Positions 17,621 through 25,988 are shown, numbered from the stretch's first letter. The stretch: 64,000 nt of DNA from Neobacillus soli NBRC 102451 (GCF_001591665.1 NZ_BCVI01000029.1:62001-126000); one strand, 5' to 3'. Translations and numbers: made by a program. The notes: generated by a model not told the origin, from the letters alone.

Positions 17621-18217
17621 ATGAAAATAGATAACTCGCTGCCGCTAGAATATAGTACGGAAGAAAATAGTAATAAAATCTTGGGCTTTTGGATTTTCCT
17701 TGGAGCAGAAATTATGCTGTTTGCTACACTTTTTTCAGCCTATTTCACATTAGTGGACCGTACGGGAACCGGACCGACAGGGGCAGAGATTTTCGAAATC
17801 GCTCCCGTACTAATTGAAACCATTTTACTGTTAACGAGTAGTTTTACGATAGGCCTTGGGATTCACGCTATGCGTCTAGGCAATAAGAAAGCGATGCTGA
17901 CCTTCTTTACCATTACATTGTTACTTGGTCTTGGATTTTTAAGTTTTGAAATCTTTGAGTTTGTTCATTATGTACACATTGGGGCAGGTCTGCAAACCAG
18001 TGCCTTTACTGCGATTCTGTTAACAACATTAGGCACACATGGTGCGCACGTAACATTTGGCTTATTCTGGGGATTATTTATCATTCTGCAAGTGAAAAAG
18101 CGCGGGTTAACCCCTGAAACAGCGAATAAATCATTTATCTTTTCGCTTTACTGGCATTTCTTAGACGTCGTTTGGATTTTTATTTTCAGCTTCGTCTATC
18201 TGAAAGGAATGATGTAA
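17621..18217 (+). CDS. qoxC: aa3-type quinol oxidase subunit III
   Basis: A 198-residue membrane protein of the cytochrome oxidase subunit III family with five hydrophobic helices. It has the conserved FEIFEFVHYVH segment, the histidine-bearing GTHGAHVTFGLFWG and the C-terminal YWHFLDVVWIFIF motif. It stabilises the catalytic core. The gap to qoxB is only 3 bases and the next gene starts 3 bases after its stop, so the four genes are one tight operon. Confidence 0.95.
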   Translation: MKIDNSLPLEYSTEENSNKILGFWIFLGAEIMLFATLFSAYFTLVDRTGTGPTGAEIFEIAPVLIETILLLTSSFTIGLGIHAMRLGNKKAMLTFFTITLLLGLGFLSFEIFEFVHYVHIGAGLQTSAFTAILLTTLGTHGAHVTFGLFWGLFIILQVKKRGLTPETANKSFIFSLYWHFLDVVWIFIFSFVYLKGMM

Positions 18218-18219
18218 AC

Positions 18220-18504
18220 ATGAAGGAATTATTCCCGATGAAGCAGGTAATGGGTTTTGTCTTTTCATTACTCCTTACTACCGTTGCACTGGCTGTTTAT
18301 TTTCTAGACCTGTCCTTGACAATGGGGATGACGCTCCTTCTTGTTACAGCTTTCATTCAAGCTGCTGTACAGCTAGTTGTTTTCATGCACGCCGGTGAAA
18401 CGAAGGATAGGGGAGCCATCTACACGAACGTCTATTACGGACTGATTATTGCGTTGGTCACCGTATTTGGTACATTATTATGCATGATTTGGGGTTATAT
18501 ATAA
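18220..18504 (+). CDS. qoxD: aa3-type quinol oxidase subunit IV
   Basis: A 94-residue membrane protein with three helices and the FIQAAVQLVVFMHAG motif of prokaryotic oxidase subunit IV (COX4/CyoD family). The ATG at 18220 (MKELFPMKQVMG) follows AAAGGAA at 18203-18209. It is the last gene of the qox operon, closed by a terminator at 18520. Confidence 0.93.
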   Translation: MKELFPMKQVMGFVFSLLLTTVALAVYFLDLSLTMGMTLLLVTAFIQAAVQLVVFMHAGETKDRGAIYTNVYYGLIIALVTVFGTLLCMIWGYI

Positions 18505-18519
18505 TTAGGGAAATGAAAA

Positions 18520-18548
18520 AGGAGCGTCTATTCACGACGCTCCTATTT
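18520..18548. terminator. Terminator of the qox operon
   Basis: AGGAGCGTC and GACGCTCCT arms around a 7-base loop, then TATTTTCTTTT. It overlaps the 3' end of the convergent small gene at 18543. Confidence 0.8.
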
Positions 18549-18788
18549 TCTTTTATTCGGTGCTAAATGAATTCCTTTTTCAGCAGTTTTCAGCATTTCT
18601 TCTGTCGCGACGAAAAACACACCCATTAGAAAGATGAAAACGGATCCCATCATAATCCCAATGGCGATGCCAGTTAAATTGCTGTAACCGCTTGCAAAGA
18701 AACTGTACAAAAAGGTAAGAATGCCAATCGTTAGTAAAATACCACCTGAAAACTTTACAGTATTCAACAATTTTGCATTTGACTCCAT
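18543..18788 (-). CDS. Small two-helix membrane protein
   Basis: An 81-residue protein with two hydrophobic helices (about residues 14-33, VKFSGGILLTIGILTFLYS, and 40-62, GIAIGIMMGSVFIFLMGVFF) and a charged C-terminus. The ATG at 18788 (MESNAK) is 9 bases from GGAG, whereas the ATG at 18797 touches that site and is unlikely. No family recognised. The stop codon lies at the base of the qox terminator. Confidence 0.65.
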   Translation of the reverse strand: MESNAKLLNTVKFSGGILLTIGILTFLYSFFASGYSNLTGIAIGIMMGSVFIFLMGVFFVATEEMLKTAEKGIHLAPNKRK

Positions 18789-18911
18789 TTTTTTCATCTC
18801 CTTTTTATATATTATTCCCTTTGTTCACAAAATTGTCAAAATTTTATTTTAAGAACGATTGGAAATAAGGGAAAGGAACAAAAGGTAATAACGAAGGATT
18901 TGGCAGAATTA

Positions 18912-18945
18912 AAAAATGCTGCAGCAAAAAAACGGCAGCATTTTC
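18912..18945 (-). terminator. Terminator of the PadR/DUF2812 operon
   Basis: Arms AAAATGCTGC and GCAGCATTTT around a poly-A-containing loop, 11 bases after the minus-strand stop at 18956. Confidence 0.7.
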
Positions 18946-18955
18946 ATTTTAGGTA

Positions 18956-19507
18956 CTATTCTCGAATTCCCTTTTCTTTTTCCAAATTATTAATATTTTT
19001 TCGTAAAGGTAGGATTAAGAAAGGAACAAACAGCGCAACGATTGAAAAGGATACAATGGCTAAATAGGTATTTACAGGAGGGTAGCCCTTAGCAGCCATT
19101 AAACTGCCATTAAACACATTGAATAGCCCAATAATGAAATTTAATCCTGCCACGATAATGAAAAGCGACATGATTCGTTTATAGTGCCTTATTTTGGAAT
19201 CATTGTCGGAGTAGATTGTAAACTCACCATCTACAGCTTTTTTCCGAAAATAAGCCCATCGAAAATAAGAAGTAACTAGCTCTGCACCCATTTCCTCCAT
19301 ATATTGAATATAGTCCTGACTATCCTCATGATTGGCTGGATGTTCAAGCAGTTCAAGCCTGTAAATGTACTCTCCCTTGGGAGCATCCTCAAATACATAT
19401 TTACCAAAAGAATATTGTTTTAAGGCAAGACCATTTGCTGACATTTCATTTATAAATTTTTCTTCCTTTTCAAAATCAAAAAATACCTTTCTAATCACAT
19501 GATTCAT
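18956..19507 (-). CDS. DUF2812 domain-containing membrane protein
   Basis: A 183-residue protein. Residues 1-110 are the soluble DUF2812 domain (MNHVIRKVFFDFEKEEKFIN, then EKGIH-like charged segments and YFRWAYFRKK), followed by two membrane helices (around 120-143 and 155-175). The ATG at 19507 has GGAGGTGA 6-7 bases upstream. It overlaps the PadR gene by 17 bases, so translation is probably coupled. DUF2812 proteins commonly sit beside PadR regulators and the two are thought to act together in signalling. Biochemical function unknown. Confidence 0.82.
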   Translation of the reverse strand: MNHVIRKVFFDFEKEEKFINEMSANGLALKQYSFGKYVFEDAPKGEYIYRLELLEHPANHEDSQDYIQYMEEMGAELVTSYFRWAYFRKKAVDGEFTIYSDNDSKIRHYKRIMSLFIIVAGLNFIIGLFNVFNGSLMAAKGYPPVNTYLAIVSFSIVALFVPFLILPLRKNINNLEKEKGIRE

Positions 19508-19832
19508 TACAATCACCTCCGGCAATGTCATTGCCATTTTTAATAAGTTCTTTTAGCCTCAAAACCTCGAGCTTAATAACTTCTTTTCCCATTTTAGTAA
19601 TTTGGTATTCCTTTTTCCGTGATTTTTCTTCCATTGCAACAGGGTTGATCCATCCTTTTTCCAGCAATGTATTAATCGCTCCATACATTGTGCCCGCGCC
19701 CAGTGCCACACGGCCATTGCTTAACTCTTTTATATTCTGCATGATGCCATATCCATGCATTGGCTTATAGAGGGACAAAAGAATATAATAAACAGCTTCT
19801 GTCAATGCGCCTCGTTCCAAGCTTTCAGCCAT
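19491..19832 (-). CDS. PadR family transcriptional regulator
   Basis: A 113-residue winged-helix repressor. The family signature is visible: LTEAVYYILLSLYKPMHGYGI near residues 8-28, the recognition region VALGAGTMYGAINTLLEKGWI, and the wing SRKKEYQITKMGKEV. The ATG at 19832 follows GAGGTGATGGA. It is first in a two-gene operon with DUF2812 and probably represses it through palindromic ATAT-rich sites at 19861-19909. Forty-eight bases of this gene are repeated exactly at 60846-60893. Confidence 0.9.
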   Translation of the reverse strand: MAESLERGALTEAVYYILLSLYKPMHGYGIMQNIKELSNGRVALGAGTMYGAINTLLEKGWINPVAMEEKSRKKEYQITKMGKEVIKLEVLRLKELIKNGNDIAGGDCNESCD

Positions 19833-19860
19833 TCCATCACCTCAGTGTTATTACGTTTGC

Positions 19861-19909
19861 CGATATATCATCTTCGGTTATATTATATCGCCTGCTGATA
19901 TAAATATCA
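19861..19909. promoter_or_regulatory. Putative PadR operator
   Basis: Two palindromic ATAT elements, GATATATC (19862-19869) and TGATATAAATATCA (19896-19909), lie 29-77 bases before the padR start. The spacing and type fit PadR autoregulation. Inferred from sequence symmetry only. Confidence 0.45.
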
Positions 19910-20028
19910 ACATCTTAAAAGGTCCAAAAAAAAATTATCGTTATTTTGTTAAATACAAGCACTTCTTTTCACATTTGGCATATAGTAGCTTTTGTGTGAG
20001 AAATAATTTTTGAGAGGAAGAAAAAACA

Positions 20029-20166
20029 ATGAATAACAATCAAATCATTACACCGAGGAAAAATGAGTACAAAGATGGAGGAAATGGCTATAAGGTTATT
20101 GAGATCAATGTATCTGATCCAAGCGAAAACTTATTTGCGGTGGTTACACCTATTAAAAAGCAATAA
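20029..20166 (+). CDS. Small hypothetical protein, 45 residues
   Basis: An ATG at 20029 behind GAGAGGAAG opens 45 codons beginning MNNNQIITPRKNEYKDGGNG and ending VVTPIKKQ. The sequence is hydrophilic with no membrane segment. The good ribosome site and a hairpin 95 bases downstream support a real small gene. Not recognised. Confidence 0.5.
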   Translation: MNNNQIITPRKNEYKDGGNGYKVIEINVSDPSENLFAVVTPIKKQ

Positions 20167-20260
20167 GAGAAAAGCATTTCTACCTAGTAAAACTATCTTT
20201 TTTGTTTGGATACATAGAAAGATGGTTTGCTTTTTTACCGAGGAAGGTTACGTGTGTTAA

Positions 20261-20294
20261 ACAGATATGGAATCTTAGCTGATTCCATATCTGT
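20261..20294. terminator. Hairpin between small gene and Lin0512-family gene
   Basis: A strong stem, ACAGATATGGAATC against GATTCCATATCTGT with a 6-base loop. There is no long T-run, so terminator function is tentative. Confidence 0.45.
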
Positions 20295-20339
20295 GTCATT
20301 ATATTAAAATGTAGCTTTTGATTAGGTATGGCTCAAAAA

Positions 20340-20699
20340 TTAATAGCCAACTTCGACAGATGCGACAACGATGTACATCATATCATTCTTATCTCCCTTA
20401 TCCTCAAGGACAATCCCGCTGGTTGTCTTCATTCCACCATCCATTACTTCGACCGTCACTTTCCCATATGGCAGGGCTTCTTTAACAGCCATAATATCGA
20501 GGTTTTCTTTATCACATGGAACGGCGAGTTTCACATTCACTCGCATATTATCTAAACTGTTTTCCGGGAGAACAGAACGAATACCTGGCATCGAATTATC
20601 GTGAATCGCATTTTTTACAGCACGAATGGCTGCCGACGTAATATTTTGACCATGTACATCAATCCCCATTCCAGTTTCAATAAACATTAACTTTTCCAT
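20340..20699 (-). CDS. Lin0512 family protein
   Basis: A 119-residue protein that I recall as the Lin0512 family: MEKLMFIETGMGIDVHGQ at the start, then AIRAVKNAIHDNSMPG and a GKVTVEVMDGGMKTTSGI segment. No role is established. The ATG at 20699 is chosen over the in-frame ATG 12 codons upstream because the family begins at this point, with AAGGAAG about 12 bases ahead. Monocistronic. Confidence 0.75.
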   Translation of the reverse strand: MEKLMFIETGMGIDVHGQNITSAAIRAVKNAIHDNSMPGIRSVLPENSLDNMRVNVKLAVPCDKENLDIMAVKEALPYGKVTVEVMDGGMKTTSGIVLEDKGDKNDMMYIVVASVEVGY

Positions 20700-21050
20700 A
20701 ATTACTTCATCTTCCTTTCCATTTGCTCGTTCCACTTTATTTTATCGTTTTTAATGAACTTTGTTAAATTCTCGCAGTAATTTCATGGAAGGGGTCTATT
20801 ATAGAAAACTTTCAAATGTATGTTGACATATCGATAAAAAGAGAGAAAGTAGCTGAGTAATTCTATAAATTGGATAAATTTAGTTGGGATTAGATATAGG
20901 CGTTGGCTTAAGTTTCATCTGTGATTAAGTTTCAACATATCATGAAGGAATTTCACTATAAGGGTAAGACGAGGCTACCCACTACCCGCATCATCATCCT
21001 AAATTTGATATTGATGAACGGGACTTGTTTTGTTTCTCATTATTTATTAT

Positions 21051-21106
21051 AAAAAAAGAGGACCAGTCCTTCATCACTTTAACGTGGGGGCTGGCCTCTT
21101 TTTATT
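21051..21106 (+). terminator. Terminator-like hairpin in a 549-base gap
   Basis: AAAAAGAGGACCAGTCC pairs with GGGCTGGCCTCTTTTT with a small bulge. It lies alone in the gap 20700-21248, which otherwise holds no recognisable gene. It may end an unannotated small transcript. Confidence 0.5.
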
Positions 21107-21203
21107 TGAAATTTATTGGATAGGAAAAAATTTTAATAAAATATTCAAAAAAGTCCTAGAAATTGATTTTATCCTGTTATATAATTGTGTTAATTTAATA
21201 GTG

Positions 21204-21217
21204 TTGTTATATAACAA
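21204..21217. promoter_or_regulatory. Palindrome TTGTTATATAACAA upstream of the ABA-sandwich gene
   Basis: A perfect 14-base palindrome 32 bases before the next start codon. Its half TGTTATATAA also occurs at 21175, giving a direct repeat 30 bases apart. It looks like an operator; the regulator is unknown. Confidence 0.4.
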
Positions 21218-21248
21218 ATAATATCAAGATGAAAAGGGGTTTTAGAAT

Positions 21249-21572
21249 ATGATCAAAATAGACTCAATTGCACGGAGAATACTTGGCTGGAAATTAAATC
21301 GATGGGATCGCTGGTATGATTATGAAAAAGCGGTTTTCATTCATGATTCTGAGTTTCAGCCCGAGCAAAACCTCGACCATGCGATGCTAATTGTTGAAAG
21401 ATTAGAAGATTTAGGGTTTACGTATTCGGTAAAAGGGGTTTCTAGGGTGTGCTTTAATGATATTTGTGCAAAAGGCGATACATTGGCGCAAGCCATTACG
21501 AATGCGGCTTATTCCATCATTGAACAAAGTTCAGTTGCTGACAGCACTAGAATGTGGCAGAAATTGTGCTAA
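21249..21572 (+). CDS. BC1872-type protein with phage ABA-sandwich domain
   Basis: A 107-residue protein. The pattern ARRILGWKLNRWDRWYDYEK, then PEQNLDHAMLIVERLEDLGF and a C-terminal ITNAAYSIIEQ helix, is what I recall for the phage ABA-sandwich (BC1872-like) family found in Bacillus phages and genomes. The ATG follows AAAAGGGG. Function unknown. It is isolated and preceded by a palindromic operator-like site. Confidence 0.72.
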   Translation: MIKIDSIARRILGWKLNRWDRWYDYEKAVFIHDSEFQPEQNLDHAMLIVERLEDLGFTYSVKGVSRVCFNDICAKGDTLAQAITNAAYSIIEQSSVADSTRMWQKLC

Positions 21573-21762
21573 AACTTCTTTTAAGGAAGTAACACAAACT
21601 TCGGGGGCTGCTGCATCAGTGAAAATGGCTGAAAATGTTGGATAAACTTCAGCAGAACAGTCCATACCGCCTGGACAAGAAAATATGGAGGGAATAAGAA
21701 TACCAAGGACTCCCAATCCTAAAGGGATTTGGAAATTATTTCGATACGGTATTTAAAACAAC

Positions 21763-21811
21763 AAAGTGTCAGGCACTATCTAATATTTTGGATGGTGCCT
21801 GACACTTTGTT
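21763..21811. repeat. Family A palindromic repeat, copy 4
   Basis: Arms AAAGTGTCAGGCACTATC and GGATGGTGCCTGACACTTT. The roughly 35 bases to its right resemble the right flank of copy 5 at 24899, so the two copies share more than the repeat itself. Confidence 0.8.
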
Positions 21812-22003
21812 ATGACTCTTACTTGTGGGCACCGATGCCAAGCAAAGCAGCGGAATTGGCCCACCGAAACAGTGGGGCTTGGAATATTTAAAACAACTTA
21901 TAATCTAATTCTAAAAATTTTAATTCTTGTGCAATTTTACCTAGTATGTGGAGAGAAAAATGGTGTAATATGGAGTATGTAGGTAAAAAATAGGGGGAGA
22001 AAA

Positions 22004-22558
22004 ATGAGAAAAAAACAAAGTGCTATTATATTTTTCGTATTAGTGGTCTTTTTATTAAGCCTTAGCCATCCTAATTCATCCTTGGCTGCAACAAGTACGT
22101 CCCTATTCAAATCGAAGTATCCGAAACAGACCATTCGAACTTATGTTAAGGTGGATTTGGATAAGGATCATAAATCGGAGACGGTCATCTTAACTAAACA
22201 AGGTAAATTGTATTTGGTAAAAGGAAGTAAAATTACATATGTTGCAAAGGGTTTAATCTTTGAGGACGCTGATACTCCAAAATTAAGCGTATTTAACCCG
22301 GCAAAAGGTGAGTATCAGATTATTACAAGGAATTCTTGGATGCCAGGTTCCGAGCGTGCAGTTGTTTACAGAATGCAAAAAGGTAAACTTGTTCGTACCT
22401 TAGATGTAACGGGTGATATTAGTATTCGTATCTCCAAGAATAAAATTTATCAAGTCTGGAAAAAATACCGCATGAATGGCGGTTGGGACCCTGTCACGGT
22501 TGTTTACACTTGGGACAATCACAAACATAAATTCATTGCAAAAGGTGTTAGACCTTGA
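22004..22558 (+). CDS. Secreted hypothetical protein
   Basis: A 184-residue protein with a Sec signal peptide (KK, then AIIFFVLVVFLLSLS, ending SSLAA near residue 29). The mature part is basic and beta-rich, with VKVDLDKDHKSETVILTKQG suggesting an FG-GAP/VCBS-like repeat, as in secreted proteins that report a property of hydrated DxDxD motifs. No lipobox or cell-wall anchor. The start follows TAGGGGGA. Function not recognised. Confidence 0.65.
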   Translation: MRKKQSAIIFFVLVVFLLSLSHPNSSLAATSTSLFKSKYPKQTIRTYVKVDLDKDHKSETVILTKQGKLYLVKGSKITYVAKGLIFEDADTPKLSVFNPAKGEYQIITRNSWMPGSERAVVYRMQKGKLVRTLDVTGDISIRISKNKIYQVWKKYRMNGGWDPVTVVYTWDNHKHKFIAKGVRP

Positions 22559-22634
22559 CCAAAATACGATTGAATTTGTAGCCTGTTCGTAACACTAGTG
22601 GACCTTAGAGGGATACTAGCAAAATTTATTAAAA

Positions 22635-22886
22635 AAAAGTACTAGGCACCAGCAAAAAAATAATAATCGCTCAATGTCATGAATAAAAAGGGAAACCAAT
22701 GTGAATTTATTACTGGTTTCCCTTTTCACTTTTTTAGTAATTTGCGACCTAGAAAAAGTTGATTTACCCCAAGCAAGTGAGATACTTATTTCAATTGGCT
22801 GAAAAAATATTTTAAATTATTTATCAAACCCAAAAAGATATTCCACTCCTTTCTAATTCCACTCATGGTGCCTGACAATTTGTTGT
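22635..22886. pseudogene. Rearranged LysR-locus fragment inserted between two family A repeat arms
   Basis: A left-type repeat arm (AGTACTAGGCACCAGC) is followed at 22661 by a degenerate copy of 26138-26246 (end of the small gene, its terminator and TTGCGACCTAGAA), then directly by a copy of LysR gene sequence 26539-26652, and finally by a right-type arm (ATGGTGCCTGACAATTTG). The internal join is at CTAGAA, present at both source positions 26241 and 26533. The right join is at ATGGTG, shared by the LysR gene and the repeat. The LysR piece is frameshifted and cannot be expressed. Confidence 0.75.
22686..22730 (+). terminator. Copy of the terminator found at 26161
   Basis: AAAAAGGGAAACCA pairs with TGGTTTCCCTTTT, matching 26161-26203 with loop changes. 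It is part of the rearranged segment but can still form a terminator. Confidence 0.65.
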
Positions 22887-22939
22887 TCTTGACCCTCCCG
22901 GTGTATTGCGTTAAAGTGGTGGGTCAGGGGGGAATGAGA

Positions 22940-23794
22940 GTGGAATTTAAACCAAAGGCGATTTTTTTAGATATGGATGGGACGATCTTAAACCATCAAA
23001 ATAAGGTAAGTTTACATACGAAAGAAATCATTGAAGATTTACGAAGTCAGGGGTTTTTTGTATTTATTGCCACAGGCAGGGCGGTTGAAGAAATTGAAGG
23101 ATTAGTACCGCCAGGTTTTCAAGTCGATGGAATGGTTACCTCAAATGGAATGGCGGGGTATGTTGGGAAGGAAGTTGTATTTAAACATTCTCTTTCTCTT
23201 GAATTGGTGGAAACCATCATTAAAAAAGCTCGGGAACATAAGGTGTACTATGAACTTTTTCCCTATGGAACGGCGCGCGTTACGTTAAAACAAGATCAAG
23301 CCTATGTGGAGGCTGAAATAAGAGAACCTCAGCCGGAAAGTGTCGGAAAGAATGAGTGGCTTTCACGGAAACAAGCGATTAAAGAAGACATTGCTTGGAA
23401 GGATCATATAGAAGGAAATGAGTTCTCCAAATTTTATTTTTTTGCTAGAACAAAAGAACATATTAATTGCTGGAAAAAAGAGCTGGAGCAATTAAAGAAG
23501 GAAATAGATTTTACCATGTCGATCTCTTCTGAGCACAATGTCGAGGTGATGGTGGCAAACGTAAACAAGGCAACTGGAGTTCAACAGATGTTAAAACGCT
23601 TTGGGTTGTCAGAGAGTGAAACCATGGCTATTGGTGATAGCGACAATGATTTGCCAATGCTAAACCTGGTTAAATTTGCTGTAGCGATGAAAAACGCACC
23701 CGACCGCGTTAAAGAAATAACGAATGACGTATCGGATTTCACCTGTGATGAAGATGGAGTTTACAACTATCTGAAATCTAAATTTGGTGTTTAA
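22940..23794 (+). CDS. Cof-type HAD-IIB hydrolase
   Basis: A 284-residue HAD phosphatase. Motif I FLDMDGT is near residue 8-14, motif II FIATGR, motif III lysine in VNKATGVQ and motif IV IGDSDNDLPML. Cof-type members dephosphorylate sugar phosphates, FMN or similar; the substrate here is unknown. The GTG at 22940 is 6 bases from GGGGGGA, while the ATG at 22934 touches it, so GTG is preferred. The region just upstream is the rearranged repeat/LysR fragment, so the native promoter may have been altered. Confidence 0.87.
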   Translation: MEFKPKAIFLDMDGTILNHQNKVSLHTKEIIEDLRSQGFFVFIATGRAVEEIEGLVPPGFQVDGMVTSNGMAGYVGKEVVFKHSLSLELVETIIKKAREHKVYYELFPYGTARVTLKQDQAYVEAEIREPQPESVGKNEWLSRKQAIKEDIAWKDHIEGNEFSKFYFFARTKEHINCWKKELEQLKKEIDFTMSISSEHNVEVMVANVNKATGVQQMLKRFGLSESETMAIGDSDNDLPMLNLVKFAVAMKNAPDRVKEITNDVSDFTCDEDGVYNYLKSKFGV

Positions 23795-23898
23795 TGAGGT
23801 AGTTTTTATAATATACGGTAAAATGTGAGATTGCATGGATCAAACATGCCTAGGCTGAATTCTTTTGATGAATTTAAAAAGGGAAGGAGATTTGTGCT

Positions 23899-24894
23899 AT
23901 GAAGTTTGACATAGTTCGTTGGGGCATTATCGGGGTCGGTGATGTGACGGAAGTGAAAAGCGGACCGGCATTCAAAAAAGTTAACAACTCCGAGTTAGTA
24001 GCTGTTATGAGAAGAACGGGGGAACTTGCCAAAGACTATGCGGAAAGGCACAATGTACCAAAATGGTACGATAACGCGGATGCGCTCATTAATGATCCAG
24101 ATGTTGATGCAGTCTATATTGCGACACCGCCGGGATCTCATAAAGAATATGCGATTAAGGCAGCTAAGGCAGGAAAACCTGTTTACGTAGAAAAGCCAAT
24201 GGCACTCAATTTCGATGAATGCCAAGAAATGATTACGGCATCTAAGAAGGCTGGAGTTCCTTTATATGTTGCTTACTACCGAAGGGCGCAACCGCGATTT
24301 TTAAAAATAAAAGAGCTGTTGGAGAATGGGGAAATTGGAGATGTTCGGTTCGTTTCAACCACACAGTATCAAAAAGCTACAGAAGATGTATTGGATTCAC
24401 AACATCTCCCATGGCGAGTCCAACCCGAATTGGCGGGCGGGGGATTATTTTTTGATTTAGCGAGCCATACGCTTGATCTACTCGATTTTTTGCTCGGGCC
24501 TATTAAGTCCGTTCAAGGTTTTGCCTCCAATCAAGCGGGCTATTATCGTGCGGAAGATATTGTGACAGGTACATATATGTATGAATCTGGTATCCACGGC
24601 GTTGGAAATTGGTGTTTTACTGCTTTTGAGAATGTCGATGTAAATGAAATTGTCGGAAGCAAAGGGAAAATTACCTTTTCAAGTTTCGGTAACGAGCCCA
24701 TTGTTTTGACGACAGCAAACGGATCACAGCAATGGAGTTTCGAACGGCCGCAGCACGTCCATCAACCCCTTGTGGAAACCATTGTTGCTGACTTAACAGG
24801 GGAAAGCGGTCAGTGTCCGAGCAACGGAGTGACAGGTGCCAGAATAAACTGGGTGATGGGTGAAATGGTGAAAAGTTATTATTCCGCTAATTAA
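23899..24894 (+). CDS. Gfo/Idh/MocA family oxidoreductase
   Basis: A 331-residue NAD(P)-dependent dehydrogenase. The N-terminal Rossmann fold starts WGIIGVGDV, and the EKP motif lies in VYVEKPMALN near residue 94-100. The C-terminal domain includes GGGLFFDLASHTLDLLDF with the conserved His used for catalysis in the family. Members act on sugars, inositols or similar polyols. The substrate cannot be inferred since neighbours are unrelated. The ATG follows AAGGAGA by 8 bases, and a family A repeat follows the stop. Confidence 0.88.
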   Translation: MKFDIVRWGIIGVGDVTEVKSGPAFKKVNNSELVAVMRRTGELAKDYAERHNVPKWYDNADALINDPDVDAVYIATPPGSHKEYAIKAAKAGKPVYVEKPMALNFDECQEMITASKKAGVPLYVAYYRRAQPRFLKIKELLENGEIGDVRFVSTTQYQKATEDVLDSQHLPWRVQPELAGGGLFFDLASHTLDLLDFLLGPIKSVQGFASNQAGYYRAEDIVTGTYMYESGIHGVGNWCFTAFENVDVNEIVGSKGKITFSSFGNEPIVLTTANGSQQWSFERPQHVHQPLVETIVADLTGESGQCPSNGVTGARINWVMGEMVKSYYSAN

Positions 24895-24898
24895 CGCT

Positions 24899-24944
24899 AA
24901 AGTGCCAGGCACTATCCAATCTTTGGATGGTGCCTGGCACTTTT
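24899..24944. repeat. Family A palindromic repeat, copy 5
   Basis: AAGTGCCAGGCACTATCC and GGATGGTGCCTGGCACTT arms, beginning 5 bases after the plus-strand stop and ending 11 bases before a minus-strand stop. Bidirectional terminator candidate. Confidence 0.85.
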
Positions 24945-24954
24945 GTTACTTCTA

Positions 24955-25188
24955 TTACTTGCGGCTCCGATGCCACGCTTCCTTAAATACGAATATTCCA
25001 AAGATAATAAAGGCAAGGAAGCCAATTAACGCAATAAGGATGTTTAAAATATTTCCAAGGTTTCCAAGGCCAAGTAATCCAAAGAAATCAGAAATGATCC
25101 CCAATACCGAGAATAGAAGCCAAACAGCTCCTGTTATAAATCCAAGAAAAATTCCAAAAACACCCCAGGAAGATTGCCCATGACTCAT
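24955..25188 (-). CDS. Small two-helix membrane protein
   Basis: A 77-residue protein with two long hydrophobic helices (VFGIFLGFITGAVWLLFSVL and ILIALIGFLAFIIFGIFVF) separated by a glycine-leucine loop GLLGLGNLGN, ending in basic HRSRK. The ATG at 25188 has GGGGGTGA 6-7 bases upstream. Not recognised. A stretch matching its 3' end and the adjoining repeat also appears near 21815-21850. Confidence 0.68.
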   Translation of the reverse strand: MSHGQSSWGVFGIFLGFITGAVWLLFSVLGIISDFFGLLGLGNLGNILNILIALIGFLAFIIFGIFVFKEAWHRSRK

Positions 25189-25412
25189 CGAAATTCACCC
25201 CCTGTCAATGGTTGTTCCATTTTAATGTATGCGATTTCCTTTGAACTTGTTTGTGAAAACAGCAAAAGCGGGCTTAACCTGGGGGAAAATAAGACTATGG
25301 AATCCGTACAAACAGCGTCCTGTTGAACTGATTCCTCATGGTGCTAATAAATACTCCGTTTAATACTGGGCAATTCCGCCCACACTATTGAAAAAAGAAT
25401 GGAGAAGCACCT

Positions 25413-25580
25413 ATGAATAAACCTTTTGATTACCCGGATATTTTTTATAACGAAGTCATCTTTTATCTAGAAACCAAATGGAATCGTAGACTAAGTGACC
25501 ACGAACGACATGTGCTTATTGAAGGATATCGATTTGGCAGGATGTTGGAGGCGGAAAAAGAAATAAAAGAAACTGGCTGA
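25413..25580 (+). CDS. Small hypothetical protein, 55 residues
   Basis: An ATG at 25413 behind GGAG opens MNKPFDYPDIFYNEVIFYLE and continues through LSDHERHVLIEGYRFGRMLE to a TGA. Charged and helical, no membrane segment. The ribosome site and composition argue for a real gene. I do not recognise the family. Confidence 0.6.
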   Translation: MNKPFDYPDIFYNEVIFYLETKWNRRLSDHERHVLIEGYRFGRMLEAEKEIKETG

Positions 25581-25685
25581 CAAAGAAAAAGGGATTTCTG
25601 AAAATATTGGGTTAATAGTGGCAGGCAGCCGACCAAAAGTTATTGAGAAGCATGCAAAAGCTAAGATGGATGTCCGTTTTCAAAC

Positions 25686-25733
25686 AAAGTGCCAGGCACC
25701 AGCCAAAAATTGGATGGTGCCTGGCACTTTTTT
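25686..25733. repeat. Family A palindromic repeat, copy 6
   Basis: AAAGTGCCAGGCACC and GGATGGTGCCTGGCACTTTTTT arms. The gap 25581-25988 otherwise holds no recognisable gene. Confidence 0.8.
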
Positions 25734-25988
25734 CTGCTGATAATGGCTGAGAAGGATAGGTCATGCAGGATATGGAAGGATATGGCGTGAAAGGTACGCA
25801 TATCAGTGATATTTTCTCGAGTTTGGATGACATTCCTTTATATCGCAAAATACACTGTTTTTTCGACTTTGTGTGACCTAGAATTCAATGATAAGATGAA
25901 ACCTACGCAAAAGAACAATTCGCCATAGGAAAAGAACTGAAAGGAATGATAAGTTATCGATCATTTACAATTAAGTTATACGAGCGAA

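Noticed and set aside
20700..21248. Search for a gene in the 549-base gap
   Set aside because: No frame with a ribosome site and a plausible protein was found. Only a terminator hairpin and an operator-like palindrome are listed.
21646..21756. Open stretch reading SIPPGQENMEGIRIPRTPNP
   Set aside because: Protein-like but only 36 codons, with no start codon, ribosome site or recognised family. Could be a remnant; too weak to list.
24902..25183. Plus-strand frame of 93 codons after the Gfo/Idh/MocA gene
   Set aside because: It begins inside a repeat and lies opposite a better small membrane gene with a strong ribosome site.
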